Shown here: piece after piece, positions 8,797-17,573 of the stretch | Position numbering within the stretch: position 1 is the stretch's first letter | How the letters are laid out: each line of letters starts with the position of its first letter | NCBI RefSeq assembly: GCF_041262565.1 | Contig: NZ_JBGCCJ010000001.1 | Span: 3,844,001 to 3,908,000 of the forward strand | Reading direction: 5' to 3' | Length of the DNA: 64,000 bases | Source: Leifsonia sp. EB41 | GTDB taxonomy: Bacteria; Actinomycetota; Actinomycetes; Actinomycetales; Microbacteriaceae | Made by a program: the position numbers and the translations under genes | The notes under the pieces: generated by a model | What the model was told of the DNA's origin: nothing | The model's database searches: none | Seen by the model: the letters and a program-made list of their open reading frames with translations, nothing else

Positions 8797-10011
8797 GTGG
8801 ATCTCACCCTCATCATCGTGCTGGTCATCGCGCTGGCCCTCTTCTTCGATTTCACCAACGGGTTCCACGACACCGCGAACGCGATGGCGACGCCGATCGC
8901 GACCGGCGCCATGCGGCCCAAGGTCGCGGTCGCTCTCGCCGCTGTCCTGAACCTCGTCGGCGCGTTCCTCTCGACGGAGGTCGCCAAGACCATCTCGGGC
9001 GGCATCATCAACGAGGGCTCGGGCGGCGTCCTGATCTCGCCGGAGCTGATCTTCGCCGGGCTGGTCGGCGCGATCGTCTGGAACATGGTGACCTGGCTCT
9101 ACGGCCTCCCGTCGTCCTCCAGTCACGCGTTGTTCGGCGGCCTGATCGGCGCGGCGATCGTCGGCGCCGGGTTCGCGTCCGTGAACTTCCCGGTGGTGGT
9201 GCAGAAGGTCGTCCTCCCCGCGGTCATCGCGCCGTTCACGGCCGGTGTGGTCGCCTGGGCGGCGACCAAGCTCGCGTACTGGATCACCCGGCGCTACGAC
9301 GGCCGCCCCGACGGCCGCGGCGGCTTCCGCTACGGCCAGATCTTCTCCTCGTCGCTCGTCGCCCTGTCGCACGGCACCAACGACGCGCAGAAGACGATGG
9401 GCGTCATCACCCTGCTGCTGATCTCGGCCAACCTGCTGCCCGCCGGGAGCGGCCCGCCGCTCTGGGTCGTCGTCGCGTGCGCGCTCGCCATCGCGGTCGG
9501 CACCTACTCCGGCGGCTGGCGCATCATCCGCACGCTCGGCCGCGGCCTCACCGAGGTGAAGCCCGCGCAGGGCTTCGCCGCAGAGACGAGCACGGCGGCG
9601 ACCATCCTGGCCTCCAGCCACCTCGGTTTCGCGCTCTCCACGACCCAGGTCGCCTCCGGTTCGGTGATCGGTTCCGGCCTCGGCCGGCGCGGCGCGTCGG
9701 TGCGCTGGGGCACGGCCGGCCGGATCGCCACCGGCTGGGTGCTGACCCTCCCGGCGGCAGGCCTCGTGGGCGCCCTCGCCGCGTTCGTCGGCCTGCTCGG
9801 CCTGGTCGGCATCCTGATCGACACGGTGATCGCCGTCGTCGTGATCACGTTCATCTTCTGGCGCTCGCGCCGCAACCAGGTGTCCAGCGCCGACGCGGTG
9901 GAGCCCGCCCCGGTTCAGGGTCAGAGCGACGTCGCCGAGTCCGGCCGGGTCGTGAAGATCAGGAAGGTCAAGCCGCTCAAGCGCGAGCGCACCGGAAGGA
10001 ACCCCGCATGA
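8797..10011 (+). CDS. pitA: Inorganic phosphate permease, Pit family
   Basis: A 404-residue, roughly ten-segment membrane protein of the PiT family (phosphate:H+ or metal-phosphate symport). Both halves of the inverted-repeat signature are present: GFHDTANAMATPI near residue 16 and SHGTNDAQKTMG near 190. The GTG at 8797 is chosen because the family begins at this point and a purine-rich GAGAAAGAAG precedes it; an ATG 14 codons upstream would add a basic tail that homologues usually lack. The stop overlaps the start of a small membrane protein gene (ATGA). The C-terminus is a basic cytoplasmic tail of about 45 residues. Confidence 0.93.
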   Translation: MDLTLIIVLVIALALFFDFTNGFHDTANAMATPIATGAMRPKVAVALAAVLNLVGAFLSTEVAKTISGGIINEGSGGVLISPELIFAGLVGAIVWNMVTWLYGLPSSSSHALFGGLIGAAIVGAGFASVNFPVVVQKVVLPAVIAPFTAGVVAWAATKLAYWITRRYDGRPDGRGGFRYGQIFSSSLVALSHGTNDAQKTMGVITLLLISANLLPAGSGPPLWVVVACALAIAVGTYSGGWRIIRTLGRGLTEVKPAQGFAAETSTAATILASSHLGFALSTTQVASGSVIGSGLGRRGASVRWGTAGRIATGWVLTLPAAGLVGALAAFVGLLGLVGILIDTVIAVVVITFIFWRSRRNQVSSADAVEPAPVQGQSDVAESGRVVKIRKVKPLKRERTGRNPA

Positions 10012-10343
10012 GCGCCGTCCTTCAGTTCCTCAGCGTGTTCGTCGCATCGCTGGTCGGCGCATGCGTGGTCGTCGGCTTCTACGCCCTGGGCACGCGGCTG
10101 CTCGCCGTGGCCGGGCGCGCGCTGTTCGTGGAGCCGGCGGAGTTCACCGACGCCATCACCGTGATCACCCCGGAGCAGGCCGCCAAGGCCCAGCGGAAGG
10201 CCGAGAAGGCCCAGCGCAAGAGCCCGCCGGTGAGCGAGGGCCGCAAGCGCGCCGCGCTGGCCGGCGCCTACGCGTGCTTCGTGCTCTGCGCGTTGGCTGT
10301 CCTCTACGGCCTGTACCTGATCATCCCGTACTTCCACCACTGA
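10008..10343 (+). CDS. Small two-segment membrane protein coupled to the phosphate permease
   Basis: A 111-residue protein with a hydrophobic segment near residues 5-30, a polar middle with a run of Ala/Lys/Gln/Arg (AAKAQRKAEKAQRK, probably helical), and a second hydrophobic segment near 80-105 (CFVLCALAVLYGLYLII). I do not recognise the family. Its ATG overlaps the stop of the phosphate permease gene, so the two are almost certainly co-translated; a role as an accessory or stabilising subunit of the transporter is inference. It ends 5 bp before the stop of the convergent uracil permease gene. Confidence 0.8.
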   Translation: MSAVLQFLSVFVASLVGACVVVGFYALGTRLLAVAGRALFVEPAEFTDAITVITPEQAAKAQRKAEKAQRKSPPVSEGRKRAALAGAYACFVLCALAVLYGLYLIIPYFHH

Positions 10344-10348
10344 CGGCG

Positions 10349-11626
10349 CTAGGCGGTCCCGCGCACCTTCGCGATCGAGTTCATGACGTGGTACACGACG
10401 ATCGCGGCGATGGCGCCGAGGGCGATCCCGTTGAACGTGAGCTGGCCGACGTTCAGTGTGAAGTCGCCGATGCCGATGATGAGCGCCGTCGCCGCCGTGA
10501 ACTGGTTGACCGGCTTGGAGAAGTCGACCTTGTTGTCCAGCCAGATCTTCACGCCGATGACGCCGATGAGGCCGTACAGCGCGGTCGTCACGCCGCCGAG
10601 CACGCCGGCGGGGATGGTGTTGATGACGGCTCCGACCTTGGGGGAGAGGCCGAGCAGCACGGCGACGATGCCGGCGACCCAGTACGCGGCCGTCGAGTAG
10701 ACGCGGGTCGCGGCCATGACGCCGATGTTCTCGCCGTAGGTGGTCGTGCCGGAGCCGCCGAAGAAGCCGGCGATCGTCGTCGCCAGGCCGTCAGCGAACA
10801 GTGCGCGGCCGGTGAGCTTGTTGACCGACGGGTTCGTGAGCTGCGCGACACCGCGGATGTGCCCCACGTTCTCGGCGATCAGCACGAGCACGACCGGGAG
10901 GAACGCGGGCAGGATGCCCCAGGTCGACGCCGCGTCCGTGAACGGGTTGGCCGGGAACGTGAACTGCGGGAGGCCGATCCACGCCGCCTTCTCGATCTTG
11001 CTGAAGTCGACCTGGCCGGCGAACACCGCGAAGACGTAGCCGACGACGACGCCCAGGAAGATCGAGAGCCGGCCCAGCATTCCTTTGAACAGCACGGTGC
11101 AGAGGATGACGGCGGCCAGCGTCACCAGCGCCGTGACCGGCGCCGCCATGAAGTTGTTCTTCGCCGCGGGCGCGAGGTTGAACCCGATCAGCGCCACGAT
11201 CGCGCCTGCGACGATCGGCGGCATCAGCCCGTCGATCCACTTGGTGCCGGTCGCGACCACGATCAGGCCGACGACGGCGAGCAGGAGGCCGGTGACGACG
11301 ATGCCGAACAGCGCCGACGGCATCCCGTGCGCCTTCGTCGCCGCGACGATCGGCACGATGAACGCGAACGAGGAGCCCAGGTAGCTGGGCAGCTTGTTGC
11401 GCGTCACCAGCAGGAACAGCATCGTGCCGACGCCGGAGAACAGCAGCGTGGTGCTCGGCGGGAAGCCGGTGAGCAGCGGCACCAGGAAGGTCGCGCCGAA
11501 CATCGCGACGACGTGCTGGGCGCCGAGCCCGATCGTGCGCGGCCAGGTCAGCCGCTCGCCGGGGAGCACGACCTCCCGCGCTCCGACCTTCTTTCCGTCG
11601 CCGTGCAGCTTCCAGGGCAGAGCCAT
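10349..11626 (-). CDS. uraA: Uracil/xanthine permease, NCS2 family (UraA-like)
   Basis: A 425-residue NCS2 nucleobase:cation symporter. The N-terminal signature (ERLTWPRTIGLGAQHVVAMFGATFLVP) and the central motif FGGSGTTTYGENIGVMA are those of UraA-type uracil permeases. About 14 membrane segments are expected. It is transcribed divergently from a second NCS2-superfamily permease of the purine branch, with 61 bp between its start and the nearest ATG of that gene, which puts pyrimidine and purine uptake under one intergenic region. No PyrR-binding or riboswitch-like leader is obvious in that space. Confidence 0.92.
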   Translation of the reverse strand: MALPWKLHGDGKKVGAREVVLPGERLTWPRTIGLGAQHVVAMFGATFLVPLLTGFPPSTTLLFSGVGTMLFLLVTRNKLPSYLGSSFAFIVPIVAATKAHGMPSALFGIVVTGLLLAVVGLIVVATGTKWIDGLMPPIVAGAIVALIGFNLAPAAKNNFMAAPVTALVTLAAVILCTVLFKGMLGRLSIFLGVVVGYVFAVFAGQVDFSKIEKAAWIGLPQFTFPANPFTDAASTWGILPAFLPVVLVLIAENVGHIRGVAQLTNPSVNKLTGRALFADGLATTIAGFFGGSGTTTYGENIGVMAATRVYSTAAYWVAGIVAVLLGLSPKVGAVINTIPAGVLGGVTTALYGLIGVIGVKIWLDNKVDFSKPVNQFTAATALIIGIGDFTLNVGQLTFNGIALGAIAAIVVYHVMNSIAKVRGTA

Positions 11627-11687
11627 TCGTGTCCTTATCGTGTCGGGAGGGGAATTAGGCTGGTACGGCGCTGTGACATCTCTTCGA

Positions 11688-13178
11688 ATGCGCCACGAAC
11701 CTCAAACCCCACCGATATTACGGGAGACCACCATTTCCGCATCGACTTCGACGCCCAAGCCCACCGTCACGGGGCGCCTGGACCGGTTCTTCGAGATCAC
11801 GGCCCGCGGCACCACGTGGGCCACGGAGATCCGCGGCGGCCTGCTGACCTTCGTGACCATGGCGTACATCGTCATCCTCAACCCGATCATCCTGAGCTCG
11901 ACGCCGGACGTGTCGGGGCACTCGCTGGGCTTCGACCAGGTCGGGGCCGTCACCGCGCTGAGCGCCGGTGTCATGACCGTGCTGTTCGGCCTGGTCGCTC
12001 GGCTGCCGTTCGCGTTCGCGGCCGGCCTCGGCATCAACTCCTTCCTCGCGGTGAACGTCGTCAAGGTGCTCACCTGGCAGGAGGCGATGGGCCTCGTCGT
12101 CATCAACGGCCTGATCATCGTGCTGCTCGCCGCCACCGGCCTGCGCCGACTGATCTTCAACGCGGTGCCGCCGCAGCTCAAGACGGCGATCACCGTCGGC
12201 ATCGGCCTCTTCATCGCCTTCATCGGCTTCGTCGACAGCGGTTTCGTGCGCAGCACCAAGTCGGCCTCGCCGCCCGTGCAGCTCGGGGAGGCCGGGTCCA
12301 TCGCGACCCTCCCCACCCTGGTGTTCCTGATCGCGCTGGTGATCATGGGCGTGCTCATGGCGCGCAAGGTGAAGGGCGCGCTGCTCATCGGCATCGTCGC
12401 GGCGACCGTCGTCGCCATCGTCATCGAGGCGATCTTCCACCTCGGCTCCTCGGCGAAGAACCCGGACGGCTGGAACCTCTCCGTCCCGGCGCTGCCGACC
12501 TCGTTCGTGTCCGTGCCGAACCTCAGCCTCGTCGGGCAGTTCGACCTGTTCGGCTCGTTCGCCCGCATCGGCGGCCTCGCGGCCATCATGCTGGTCTTCA
12601 CGCTCGTCTTCACGAACTTCTTCGACGCGATGGGCTCGATGACCGGCCTGGCCCGCAGCGCCGGCCTCGCGGCCGAGGACGGCACCTTCCCGCGCCTGCA
12701 GTCCGCGCTCATCGTGGAGGGCGTCGGCGCGGTGGTCGGCGGCGGCACGTCGGCGTCGTCCAACACTGTGTTCGTCGAGTCGGCCTCCGGCATCGGCGAG
12801 GGGGCGAAGACCGGCTTCGCGAGCGTCATCACCGGTGTGCTGTTCCTGCTCGCCATGTTCTTCACCCCGCTCACGAGCGTCGTCCCGAGCGAGGTCGCCG
12901 CCGCGGCGCTGGTCATCGTCGGCGCCCTGATGGTGGTGCAGATCCGCCACATCGACTTCCACGAGTTCTCCAGCACGCTGCCGGTGTTCTTGACGATCAT
13001 CGTCATGCCGCTGACCTACTCGATCGCGAACGGCATCGGCGTCGGCTTCATCTCCTGGGTGCTCGTCCGCTCGCTGTCCGGCAAGGCGCGCGAGATCAGC
13101 CCGCTGCTCTGGATCGTCGCGGCCGGGTTCCTGGTGTACTTCGCGCGCGGGCCCATCGAGGCGATGCTCCCGCACTGA
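11688..13178 (+). CDS. Guanine/hypoxanthine permease, AzgA-like NCS2 family
   Basis: A purine permease of the AzgA/PbuG group, 496 residues from this ATG. Recognisable motifs are the opening RLDRFFEITARGTTWATEIRGG, AGLGINSFLAV, and the TNFFDAMGSMTGLA and TSASSNTVFVESASG stretches of the family. The start is uncertain: homologues begin shortly before TGRLDRFF, and the candidates are ATG 11688, GTG 11673 (downstream of a TAGGCT) or a rare ATT at about 11731 that follows GGGAG with good spacing. It is divergent from uraA and is followed by a perfect hairpin. Confidence 0.88.
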   Translation: MRHEPQTPPILRETTISASTSTPKPTVTGRLDRFFEITARGTTWATEIRGGLLTFVTMAYIVILNPIILSSTPDVSGHSLGFDQVGAVTALSAGVMTVLFGLVARLPFAFAAGLGINSFLAVNVVKVLTWQEAMGLVVINGLIIVLLAATGLRRLIFNAVPPQLKTAITVGIGLFIAFIGFVDSGFVRSTKSASPPVQLGEAGSIATLPTLVFLIALVIMGVLMARKVKGALLIGIVAATVVAIVIEAIFHLGSSAKNPDGWNLSVPALPTSFVSVPNLSLVGQFDLFGSFARIGGLAAIMLVFTLVFTNFFDAMGSMTGLARSAGLAAEDGTFPRLQSALIVEGVGAVVGGGTSASSNTVFVESASGIGEGAKTGFASVITGVLFLLAMFFTPLTSVVPSEVAAAALVIVGALMVVQIRHIDFHEFSSTLPVFLTIIVMPLTYSIANGIGVGFISWVLVRSLSGKAREISPLLWIVAAGFLVYFARGPIEAMLPH

Positions 13179-13198
13179 GCGGACACTGATCGCACGTC

Positions 13199-13234
13199 CC
13201 GGGTAACCCCTGACCGCAACCGGGGGTTACCCGG
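13199..13234 (+). terminator. Perfect 12-bp hairpin after the purine permease
   Basis: The arms CCGGGTAACCCC-type (13199-13210) and its complement (13223-13234) pair without mismatch around a 12-nt loop. There is no following T run, which is usual for high-GC actinobacterial terminators. It lies between the stop of the purine permease and the next same-strand gene. Confidence 0.7.
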
Positions 13235-13270
13235 ATGTGCGCGGGCCACGCGGTTCGCTTGACTGTATGC

Positions 13271-13579
13271 ATGACATCCACCAGCACCTCACCGAACCCG
13301 TACCAGGCCGCTCCGGCCCGCACGCTCAGCGTCACGAGCTTCGCGCTCGGCCTCGCGTCCATCGTCTTCAGCTGGACCTTCCTCGCCCCGATCGCCGGCC
13401 TCGTGCTCGGCGTGCTCGCGCTCAGCCGGGAGCCGGAGGGCCGCACGTTCGCGATCTGGGGGATCGTGCTCAACGCCGTCATGCTCGCCGGCATCCTGAT
13501 CGGACTTCTGATCGCGGTGGTCGGCGTGGGCTTCGGGCTGGCGTTCCTGCCCTGGCACGTCGTGGGGGCGCACCTCTGA
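13271..13579 (+). CDS. DUF4190-like small membrane protein
   Basis: A 102-residue protein with a polar, Ser/Thr/Pro-rich N-terminus and two hydrophobic hairpin segments: SFALGLASIVFSWTFLAPIAGLVLGVLAL and IWGIVLNAVMLAGILIGLLIAVVG. The pattern (helix, helix, SREPEGR loop, helix pair) is that of the DUF4190 family of actinobacterial membrane proteins of unknown function. ATG 13271 is preferred to an in-frame ATG 12 codons upstream because homologues start with a short polar leader. It ends 51 bp before trmB. Confidence 0.75.
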   Translation: MTSTSTSPNPYQAAPARTLSVTSFALGLASIVFSWTFLAPIAGLVLGVLALSREPEGRTFAIWGIVLNAVMLAGILIGLLIAVVGVGFGLAFLPWHVVGAHL

Positions 13580-13630
13580 CCCTTGCTGCCCATGCGACAT
13601 GCCGCTCGTGCGGCCTGCGAGAATGGAGGG

Positions 13631-14314
13631 ATGGAACCGTCCCCCCTCGTCAGGCCGCACAGCTTCGTCGTCCGCGGCAGGAAGACCGAGGCGCAGCGGC
13701 GGGCGATCGACGAGTTCTGGCCGGTCTACGGCGTGGACTTCGACGGCTCGCCGCTCGACCTCGACACGACCTTCGCGCGCTCGGCGGCGCGCGTGGTCGA
13801 GATCGGCTTCGGCAACGGCGAGAACCTCCTCGCCCTGGCCGCGCGGCATCCCGAGAAGGACTTCCTCGGTGTGGAGGTGCACGGCGCCGGCGTCGGGCGG
13901 GTGCTCGCCGCCGCCCACGAGCAGGGGCTGACAAATGTCCGGGTCGTCCGGCACGACGCGGTGGAGGTCTTCGAGCGGGGGCTCGGCGCCGCCAGCGTCG
14001 ATGAGGTGCTCATCTTCTTCCCCGACCCGTGGCCGAAGGCCCGGCACCACCGGCGGCGCTTGGTGCAGCCCGACGTCGTCCGACTCCTCGTCGCGGTGCT
14101 GAAGCCGACCGGCGTGCTCCGGCTCGCGACGGACTGGGAGCCGTACGCCGAGCACATGATCGAGGTGCTGGACGCCGAGCCCGCCCTCGTGAACGTCGCC
14201 GGCGCCGGCGGGTTCATCCCGCGCCCGGACGACCGGCCGGTGACCAAGTTCGAGCGGCGCGGCGAGCGGCTCGGACACGCGATCTACGACCTGGAGTACC
14301 GGCCGCGCGTGTGA
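13631..14314 (+). CDS. trmB: tRNA (guanine-N7-)-methyltransferase TrmB
   Basis: A 227-residue TrmB, which methylates G46 of tRNA using S-adenosylmethionine. Motifs are [12 protein letters not shown] (SAM-binding loop, near residue 57), [12 protein letters not shown], the family hallmark [19 protein letters not shown] near 130, and the C-terminal [17 protein letters not shown]. The ATG at 13631 is selected because an upstream ATG would add 16 unrelated residues; a GAGAAT hexamer sits 6 nt before it, suggesting a leaderless message. It is followed after 10 nt by an aldehyde dehydrogenase gene. Confidence 0.95.
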   Translation: MEPSPLVRPHSFVVRGRKTEAQRRAIDEFWPVYGVDFDGSPLDLDTTFARSAARVVEIGFGNGENLLALAARHPEKDFLGVEVHGAGVGRVLAAAHEQGLTNVRVVRHDAVEVFERGLGAASVDEVLIFFPDPWPKARHHRRRLVQPDVVRLLVAVLKPTGVLRLATDWEPYAEHMIEVLDAEPALVNVAGAGGFIPRPDDRPVTKFERRGERLGHAIYDLEYRPRV

Positions 14315-14324
14315 TGATGGGCGC

Positions 14325-15749
14325 ATGACGTCCGAGTCCACGCTCTCGTCCGGCACCGTCGCCGGCGACAGCATCCCGCACACCGTCGCGACCCTGCGTG
14401 CCACCTTCGAGAGCGGCCGCACCAAGCCGCTCTCCTGGCGGCTCGCCCAGCTCTCCGCCCTCCGCCGGATGCTCACCGAGCGTGCGGCCGAGTTCGAGGA
14501 CGCCCTGCTGGAGGACCTCGCCAAGAACCCGACCGAGTCGCAGATCGCCGAGGTCGGTTTCGTCGTCGGCGAGATCGACCACATGCGCCGCAACCTCCGG
14601 CGCTGGCTGCGGCCCCGTCGCGTCGCCGTCCCCGGCGCCCTGATGCCCGCGAAGGCCCGGGTCATGCTGGAGCCGGTCGGCGTCGTGCTCGTGATCGCCC
14701 CCTGGAACTACCCGGTGCAGTTGCTGCTGGCCCCGGTCGTCGGCGCGCTGGCCGCCGGCGACGCCGTCGTGCTGAAGCCGAGCGAGCTCGCGCCCGCCAC
14801 CTCCGCCGCGATGGCGCGGCTCGTCCCGCAGTACCTCGACCGGTCGGCCGTGGCCGTCGTGGAGGGCGGGGTCGCGGAGACCACGGAGCTGCTCGCCCAG
14901 CGCTGGGACCACATCTTCTTCACCGGCAACGGCCGCGTCGGCCGCATCGTCGCCGCGGCGGCGGCCGAGCACCTGACCCCGGTGACCCTGGAGCTCGGCG
15001 GCAAGTCCCCGGTGTACGTGGACGACTCCGTCGACCTCGCCGCGGCGGCGCGCCGGATCGCCTGGGGCAAGTTCATGAACGCGGGACAGACCTGCGTCGC
15101 GCCCGACTACATCCTGGCCACGAAGGCCATTTCGGAGCGGCTCGCCGTCGAGCTCGGGAACGCCGTGCGCTCGCTCTACGGCGACGACCCGGCCGACAGC
15201 CCCGACTACGGCCGGATCGTGGACGACCGCCACTTCGAACGGCTCACCGGGCTGCTCGACTCCGGAACGGCCGCGGTCGGCGGCCGATCGGACGCGGCCT
15301 CCCGCTACCTCGCCCCGACCGTGCTCGTGGACGTGCCGCGCGACTCGGCGGTGATGGGCGATGAGATCTTCGGCCCCGTGCTGCCGATCGTCGCCGTCGA
15401 CGGGCTGGACGACGCCATCGCCTTCATCCGCTCCGGTGACAAGCCGCTGGCCCTGTACGTCTTCAGCGAGCGGCGCGACGTGCGCCGGCGCATCCTCACC
15501 GAGACGAGCTCCGGGGCGGTCGGCTTCGGCGTGCCGGCGGCGCACCTCGCGGTCGGCGGCCTCCCCTTCGGCGGCGTGGGGGAGAGCGGATCCGGCGCTT
15601 ACCACGGCCGCCGGTCGCTGGAGACCTTCAGCCACGAGAAGGCCGTGCTGACGAAGGCGCTCGCGCCCGACACCCTGCAGCTCATCTACCCGCCGTACAC
15701 CGAGGGCAAGGACCGGTTCGCGCGCGGATTGCTGCGCAAGCTGGGCTGA
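14325..15749 (+). CDS. Aldehyde dehydrogenase, ALDH3/coniferyl-aldehyde type
   Basis: A 474-residue NAD(P)-dependent aldehyde dehydrogenase of the ALDH3 type (shorter N-terminus than ALDH1/2). Conserved elements are the APWNYPVQL cofactor motif near residue 125, [10 protein letters not shown], the general-base motif [12 protein letters not shown] near 223, and the catalytic cysteine in [13 protein letters not shown] near 257. The C-terminal [14 protein letters not shown] is also typical. The substrate is not evident. It begins 10 nt after trmB and may be cotranscribed or have its own leaderless start (GATGAT 6 nt upstream). Confidence 0.9.
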   Translation: MTSESTLSSGTVAGDSIPHTVATLRATFESGRTKPLSWRLAQLSALRRMLTERAAEFEDALLEDLAKNPTESQIAEVGFVVGEIDHMRRNLRRWLRPRRVAVPGALMPAKARVMLEPVGVVLVIAPWNYPVQLLLAPVVGALAAGDAVVLKPSELAPATSAAMARLVPQYLDRSAVAVVEGGVAETTELLAQRWDHIFFTGNGRVGRIVAAAAAEHLTPVTLELGGKSPVYVDDSVDLAAAARRIAWGKFMNAGQTCVAPDYILATKAISERLAVELGNAVRSLYGDDPADSPDYGRIVDDRHFERLTGLLDSGTAAVGGRSDAASRYLAPTVLVDVPRDSAVMGDEIFGPVLPIVAVDGLDDAIAFIRSGDKPLALYVFSERRDVRRRILTETSSGAVGFGVPAAHLAVGGLPFGGVGESGSGAYHGRRSLETFSHEKAVLTKALAPDTLQLIYPPYTEGKDRFARGLLRKLG

Positions 15750-15760
15750 GCGGAGGCCGT

Positions 15761-15797
15761 CTCGACAGGCTGTCGAACGGTGTCCGGGATACCGGAC
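15761..15797 (+). terminator. Two short adjacent hairpins before aspA
   Basis: TCGACA-ggc-TGTCGA (15762-15776) and GTCCGG-gata-CCGGAC (15782-15797) stand side by side just after the aldehyde dehydrogenase stop. They may terminate that transcript; no T run follows. A TAGGCT at 15830-15835 downstream is a candidate -10 for aspA. Confidence 0.4.
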
Positions 15798-15900
15798 GAT
15801 GTGTCCATCACCCGTGCAGTCACCAGGGGTAGGCTCGGCTGTGCCGGGCGCCACGAACGGCCGGCAGCCCCCAAAAAACGCCAACGCACAACGAGAGGCA

Positions 15901-17487
15901 ATGGAGCCAAGCGTGGATTCCACAGCAACGATGGACGAACCGAAGACTCACCCCATCCCCGTCATCGACACCACGGTCGTCGACGCTTCCGAGAACGTCT
16001 CCGACGTCCCGACCCCCAGCGCCGAGGGCCGGCCAACCCGCGTCGAGACCGACTCGCTCGGCAGCCGGGAGATCCCGGCCGACGCCTACTGGGGCGTCCA
16101 CACCTCGCGCGCCCTCGAGAACTTCCCGATCGCCAAGCGGCCCATCTCCGTCTACCCCGACCTGATCGTCGCCCTCGCCGCCGTCAAGCAGGCCGCGGCG
16201 CGCGCCAACGTCGAGATCGGCGTGCTGGAGAAGCACAAGGCCGACCTCATCGACCGGGCCTGCCAGCTCATCATCGACGGCCAGTACCACGACCAGTTCG
16301 TGGTCGGCGTCATGCAGGGCGGCGCAGGCACCTCCACGAACATGAACGCGAACGAAGTCATCGCGAACATCGCGTTGGAGCTCGACGGCCGCCCCAAGGG
16401 CGACTACGCGTTCATGTCCCCGATCGACGACGTGAACCGCAGCCAGAGCACGAACGACACATACCCGACCGCGATCAAGATCGGACTGACGTTCGCGCTC
16501 GACCACCTGCTCGGCGAGCTCGCCCTGCTGCGCGACGCGTTCGCCGCCAAGGGCCGGGAGTTCCGCCACATCCTCAAGGTCGGCCGCACCCAGCTGCAGG
16601 ACGCCGTTCCGATGACCCTCGGCCAGGAGTTCCACGGCTTCGCCACCACTCTCACCGAGGACCACGCCCGGCTCACCGAGACCAAGTGGCTGCTCGCCGA
16701 GATCAACCTGGGCGCGACCGCGATCGGCACCGGCATCACTGCCGACCCCGGCTACGCGGCCTCGGCGGTCAAGCACCTCAACCTGATCACCGGCCTCAAC
16801 CTGGAGACCGCGCCCGACCTGATCGAGTCGACCAGCGACGCCGGCGCCTTCATGTCGTTCTCCGGCTCGCTCAAACGCAGCGCCATCAAGCTGTCGAAGA
16901 TCTGCAACGACCTGCGCCTGCTGTCGTCCGGCCCGCAGGCCGGCCTCGGCGAGATCAACCTCCCGCCGCGCCAGGCCGGGTCGTCGATCATGCCGGGCAA
17001 GGTCAACCCGGTCATCCCGGAGGTCGTCAACCAGGTCGCGTTCTCCGTGGCCGGCGCCGACGTCACCGTGACGATGGCGGCCGAGGGCGGCCAGCTCCAG
17101 CTGAACGCGTTCGAGCCGGTCATCGCCCACTCGCTGCTGCAGAGCATCACCTGGATGGCGCAGGCCTTCCACACGCTGCGCGTCAACTGCGTCGACGGCA
17201 TCACGGCCAACGAGGAGCGCCTCGGCGCGATGGTCGGCTCGTCGGTCGGCGTCATCACCGCCCTCACCCCGCACATCGGCTACGCCGCCGCGGCCGCGCT
17301 CGCGAAGTCCGCGCTGCTGACCGGCCACAACGTCGCCGATCTGGTGGTGGAGGCCAAGCTGATGAGCCGCGAGGAGGTCACCCGCCTGCTGTCCCCGGCC
17401 CGCCTGAGCGGCCTCGAGGCGATCACCACCTCCATCCCGATCGTCGAGGCCGAGGCCATCGAAGCCGCCGAGAAGGCCCGCGAGTAG
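15901..17487 (+). CDS. aspA: Aspartate ammonia-lyase
   Basis: A 528-residue member of the fumarase/aspartase superfamily that deaminates L-aspartate to fumarate and ammonia. The N-terminal TDSLGSREIPADAYWGVHTSRALENF matches aspartases better than fumarases; HDQF-type motifs, GGAGTSTNMNANEVIAN and the superfamily signature GSSIMPGKVNPV (near residue 360, with the catalytic serine) follow. The first ~50 residues form an acidic extension not usual in the family. The ATG at 15901 has a good Shine-Dalgarno site (GAGAGG) at suitable spacing. The reading frame is open for 34 more codons upstream but without a ribosome-binding site. Confidence 0.93.
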   Translation: MEPSVDSTATMDEPKTHPIPVIDTTVVDASENVSDVPTPSAEGRPTRVETDSLGSREIPADAYWGVHTSRALENFPIAKRPISVYPDLIVALAAVKQAAARANVEIGVLEKHKADLIDRACQLIIDGQYHDQFVVGVMQGGAGTSTNMNANEVIANIALELDGRPKGDYAFMSPIDDVNRSQSTNDTYPTAIKIGLTFALDHLLGELALLRDAFAAKGREFRHILKVGRTQLQDAVPMTLGQEFHGFATTLTEDHARLTETKWLLAEINLGATAIGTGITADPGYAASAVKHLNLITGLNLETAPDLIESTSDAGAFMSFSGSLKRSAIKLSKICNDLRLLSSGPQAGLGEINLPPRQAGSSIMPGKVNPVIPEVVNQVAFSVAGADVTVTMAAEGGQLQLNAFEPVIAHSLLQSITWMAQAFHTLRVNCVDGITANEERLGAMVGSSVGVITALTPHIGYAAAAALAKSALLTGHNVADLVVEAKLMSREEVTRLLSPARLSGLEAITTSIPIVEAEAIEAAEKARE

Positions 17488-17501
17488 CGCTCCGCCCTCC
17501 C

Positions 17502-17560
17502 TCGAAGGGCACGTAGACGCCTCTAAAATGCCGTTTTAGGGGCGTTTTCGTGCGCCTCGG
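17502..17560. terminator. Bidirectional long hairpin, type A of a dispersed family (degenerate copy)
   Basis: The stretch folds into a stem of about 27 pairs (a few mismatches and G-T pairs) with a 5-nt loop at 17529-17533; the inner arm ends CTAAAA/TTTTAG and is followed by GGCGTTTT. The outer arm CGAAGGGCACGT is shared with copies at 24008, 42656 and 54107. It lies between the convergent aspA and alpha/beta-hydrolase genes and could stop transcription from both sides. Confidence 0.75.
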
Positions 17561-17573
17561 CCCAGTGGAATGG

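Noticed and set aside
15799-15900. 34-codon extension of aspA
   Set aside because: No ribosome-binding site and no resemblance to aspartases; the candidate -10 for the gene lies inside it.
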